DNA from: Sinorhizobium psoraleae
Lineage (GTDB): Bacteria > Pseudomonadota > Alphaproteobacteria > Rhizobiales > Rhizobiaceae
NCBI RefSeq assembly: GCF_013283645.1
Contig: NZ_JABEKV010000001.1
Span: 1,108,577 to 1,172,576, forward strand
DNA: 64,000 nucleotides
Direction of reading: 5' to 3'
Within the stretch, counting starts at the first letter, position 1. Each line of letters starts with the position of its first letter. The translations under genes and the position numbers were made by a program. Under the pieces are notes generated by a model, which saw nothing but the letters and a program-made list of their open reading frames with translations, was not told where the DNA came from and did not search any database. Below, one piece after another: positions 61,723-64,000 of this stretch.

Positions 61723-62706
61723 TCACGCTCTGCTTTGTTTCAGGATGAGGTCGTAAAGCAGCTTTGCGCTCGGGGGCAGGGCGCGGCCTTCTGCGGTGAT
61801 GAGCCCGTAGGGCTTGATGCGGATGGGGAATTGCGTCTGCAGCACGCGAATATCGCCGGCGGGCGTCCCGTTACCGGCCACGAGGTTCGCGACGTCGAGG
61901 GCGACAGGGGCGATCGCGTTGGTGTTTCGGACGATCGACAGCGTCAGGATGATCGACGACGTGTTGATGACGGTCGCCGGCAGCCGGACGCCGGCGGAGA
62001 CGAAGCTGTCCTCCACGGCACGGCGCAACAACGTGCCCGGCGGCTGGAAAACCCAGTCGTAGCCCGGCAAGTCGTCGGCATTGGCGGATGGCTTGTCGAG
62101 CAGGGGATGGCCCTCGCGAACGATAAGGCAGACTTCCTCGAAGCCGATCTCAACCAGATTGAAGAGACGCGGATTGAGATCGTCCGGGATGCGGCCGACG
62201 ACGAAGTCGTGGCGTGCCGCCAGGAGCTCGCGTGTCAGCACATTGCTGTTATCGATCTGCACATTGATCTCGATGCCGGGATAGGCGGTCGAGACCTGGC
62301 GGATGGCTGGTACGGCTAGATTGAGGGCGGGGCCGGTCACCGAGCCCAGCGATACCGAACCGCCGCTGCCGGTCTTCAATTCATTGATCTCGCGGGCGGC
62401 CTCGCGCAGTTCGAGAAAGATCGTGCGTGCCCGCCGTGCAAGCGCCTCGCCATAACGGGTCAGTTCGACGCCGCGCGCGACGCGTTCGCAGATCGGCGCC
62501 TTCATGATTGCTTCGATCTCGGCCAGCATGCGCGATGCCGCCGGTTGCGAAATGCCGAGCGAATCCGCTGCCGTGCTGATGCGACGGTGATCTTCGATCG
62601 CCAGGATGAGTCTCAGATGATTGATCTTCAGCCCGGACCGCAACAGGCCGGTATCGAGGAGCTCGTCCGCCATGCCGATGGCGTTCGCCCTGCTGTCCAC
62701 TGTCAC
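61723..62706 (-). CDS. gbpR: LysR-family regulator GbpR
   Basis: A 327-residue LysR protein with the helix-turn-helix RISTAADSLGISQPAASRMLAEIEA and an effector domain with VSLGSVTGPALNLAVPAIRQV. Divergent from chvE, as gbpR is in Agrobacterium and rhizobia, where it activates chvE in response to arabinose and galactose. The identity rests on family and this conserved pair. Confidence 0.87.
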   Translation of the reverse strand: MTVDSRANAIGMADELLDTGLLRSGLKINHLRLILAIEDHRRISTAADSLGISQPAASRMLAEIEAIMKAPICERVARGVELTRYGEALARRARTIFLELREAAREINELKTGSGGSVSLGSVTGPALNLAVPAIRQVSTAYPGIEINVQIDNSNVLTRELLAARHDFVVGRIPDDLNPRLFNLVEIGFEEVCLIVREGHPLLDKPSANADDLPGYDWVFQPPGTLLRRAVEDSFVSAGVRLPATVINTSSIILTLSIVRNTNAIAPVALDVANLVAGNGTPAGDIRVLQTQFPIRIKPYGLITAEGRALPPSAKLLYDLILKQSRA

Positions 62707-62973
62707 GACACGGTTCCGTTTTCATAAAGTTTCAATAATCACACTCTTTTTGCGTGGTATACCAATTATGATATGCATGCAAATCGATATTGTATTTGAC
62801 AGTTATGTCGATTGATTCCAGTTTCCCTTCGATGCGCCAGTGCATGCGGGAGTATGTGGGGCCGGGAGGGCTTTCCTTCACCTTGAACCACCGCCGGGGA
62901 CCAGCTCTCCGCGCCGGTGGATCGCTGCGCATAAGACGGGGCCTGCCGGCTTCAACACTTAGGGAGAGATCTG
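62707..62973. promoter_or_regulatory. gbpR-chvE divergent control region
   Basis: 267 bases with an AT-rich centre. A perfect palindrome TGGTATACCA lies at 62755-62764, followed by ATATGCATGC, and TTGACA occurs at 62796-62801. These are plausible LysR and -35 elements, but the -10 of chvE is not clear. AGGGAGAG (62961-62968) is the chvE ribosome-binding site. Confidence 0.5.
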
Positions 62974-64000
62974 ATGAAATTGATTACTTCGCTTCTCGCA
63001 GCCGCGGCGATTTCCGTCGCGTCCTTCGCTGCGCCGGTTTTCGCGCAGGACAAGGGGACGGTCGGCATCTCCATGCCGACCAAGACGTCGACGCGCTGGA
63101 TCTCCGATGGCGAGACCATGGAGAAGCTTTTCAAGGAAGCCGGCTACACGCCGGACCTGCAGTTCGCCGATGACGATATTCCGAACCAGCTCGCCCAGAT
63201 CGAGAACATGGTCACCAAGGGCGCCAAGGTCCTCGTGATCGGCGCCATCGACGGCACGACGCTCTCCGACATCCTGCAGAAAGCAGCCGACGCCGGCGTC
63301 AAGGTCATCGCTTACGACCGTCTGATCCGCGACTCGGGCAATGTCGATTATTACGCGACCTTCGACAACTTCCAGGTCGGCGTGCTCCAGGCGACGTCGC
63401 TCGTTGAAGGCCTGAAGCTCGACGGCGCCACCGAGCCGAAGAACATCGAACTTTTCGGCGGTTCGCCGGACGACAACAACGCCTTCTTCTTCTATGACGG
63501 CGCGATGTCGGTTCTGCAGCCGCTGATCGACAGCGGCAAGATTGTCGTGAAGTCCGGACAGGTGGGTATGGATCAGGTCGGCACCCTGCGTTGGGACGGT
63601 GCCGTTGCTCAGGCCCGCATGGAAAACCTGCTGTCGTCCACCTACACCGATGCCAAGGTCGATGGCGTTCTCTCGCCCTATGATGGCCTCTCCATCGGCA
63701 TCATTTCGGCTCTGAAGGGCGTCGGCTATGGCTCCGGCGACATGCCGATGCCGATCGTCACCGGTCAGGATGCGGAACTGCCGTCGGTCAAGTCGATCCT
63801 TGCCGGTGAACAGTATTCGACCGTCTTCAAGGACACCCGCGAACTCGCCAAGGTCACGGTCAACATGGTCAACGCGATCATGGATGGCAAGGAGCCGGAA
63901 GTGAACGATACCAAGACCTATGAAAACGGTGTCAAGGTCGTTCCGTCCTACCTCTTGAAGCCTGTTTCGGTGAACAAGTCCAACGCCAAGGAAGTCCTTG
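62974..64000 (+). CDS. chvE: Multiple-sugar-binding periplasmic protein ChvE (partial)
   Basis: 342 codons are visible; the gene runs off the window near its end. Signal peptide cleaved after FAQ, then [63 protein letters not shown] and [12 protein letters not shown], matching ChvE. It binds aldoses for the GguAB transporter and in Agrobacterium also presents sugars to VirA. gguA and gguB should follow beyond the window. Confidence 0.94.
   Translation, partial: MKLITSLLAAAAISVASFAAPVFAQDKGTVGISMPTKTSTRWISDGETMEKLFKEAGYTPDLQFADDDIPNQLAQIENMVTKGAKVLVIGAIDGTTLSDILQKAADAGVKVIAYDRLIRDSGNVDYYATFDNFQVGVLQATSLVEGLKLDGATEPKNIELFGGSPDDNNAFFFYDGAMSVLQPLIDSGKIVVKSGQVGMDQVGTLRWDGAVAQARMENLLSSTYTDAKVDGVLSPYDGLSIGIISALKGVGYGSGDMPMPIVTGQDAELPSVKSILAGEQYSTVFKDTRELAKVTVNMVNAIMDGKEPEVNDTKTYENGVKVVPSYLLKPVSVNKSNAKEVL

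Overview
The window reads as alphaproteobacterial chromosome of the Sinorhizobium/Ensifer group. The basis is GC-rich coding bias, the RpoE2/PhyR/NepR stress locus followed by hmuPSTUV in the order I know from S. meliloti, and a gbpR-chvE pair at the right end. In S. meliloti the left part is chromosomal, while the tRNA-Arg(CCG), sugar-ABC, idhA and chvE block lies on pSymB. Here both sit on one molecule, which suggests a relative that kept the ancestral arrangement (for example the S. fredii or E. adhaerens side). That is inference from memory of gene order.

Layout. 1-5.3 kb: a pentulose kinase, a candidate EcfG-dependent sRNA, divergent phyR and nepR-rpoE2, and an HWE histidine kinase. 5.4-15.6 kb: two small membrane proteins, the haem operon hmuPSTUV divergent from a tonB operon, a DUF2325/IsdG-type haem-degradation operon, a truncated haemoglobin, and a TetR/SMR efflux pair. 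15.6-23.5 kb: a lipoprotein hydrolase, then a dipeptidase plus dppABCDF-type ABC operon. 23.6-30.1 kb: a CDP-sugar cluster (rfbF, rfbG, C-methyltransferase, epimerase, reductase, two further methyltransferases) that lacks the rfbH dehydrase and so probably makes a branched or methylated 6-deoxyhexose. 30.3-38.4 kb: mixed metabolic genes (BBE-type oxidase, PLP decarboxylase, DUF488, LysR with two SDRs, YbaK-like deacylase, MarR-GNAT fusion).

38.641-51.819 kb is the centrepiece: a 13.2-kb integrated element bounded by an 18-bp direct repeat that is the 3' end of tRNA-Arg(CCG). It encodes a tyrosine integrase, a primase/RepA-like ATPase, both terminase subunits, portal, a fused prohead protease/major capsid protein, a gpW-like connector and a DUF2190 decoration protein. 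It has no tail, lysis or recognisable repressor genes. This is the gene set of a capsid-forming phage-inducible chromosomal island (cf-PICI), a satellite that makes its own heads and takes tails from a helper phage. Two cargo spots interrupt the packaging module: an AT-rich membrane protein between terS and terL, and a DUF3800 cassette placed exactly after a duplicated terL tail.

51.8-64 kb: the tRNA, a xylFHG-type sugar ABC operon with a divergent ROK repressor and a perfect palindromic operator, an MHYT-GGDEF-EAL c-di-GMP protein, an inositol dehydrogenase, two small conserved proteins, and gbpR divergent from chvE (cut by the window end).
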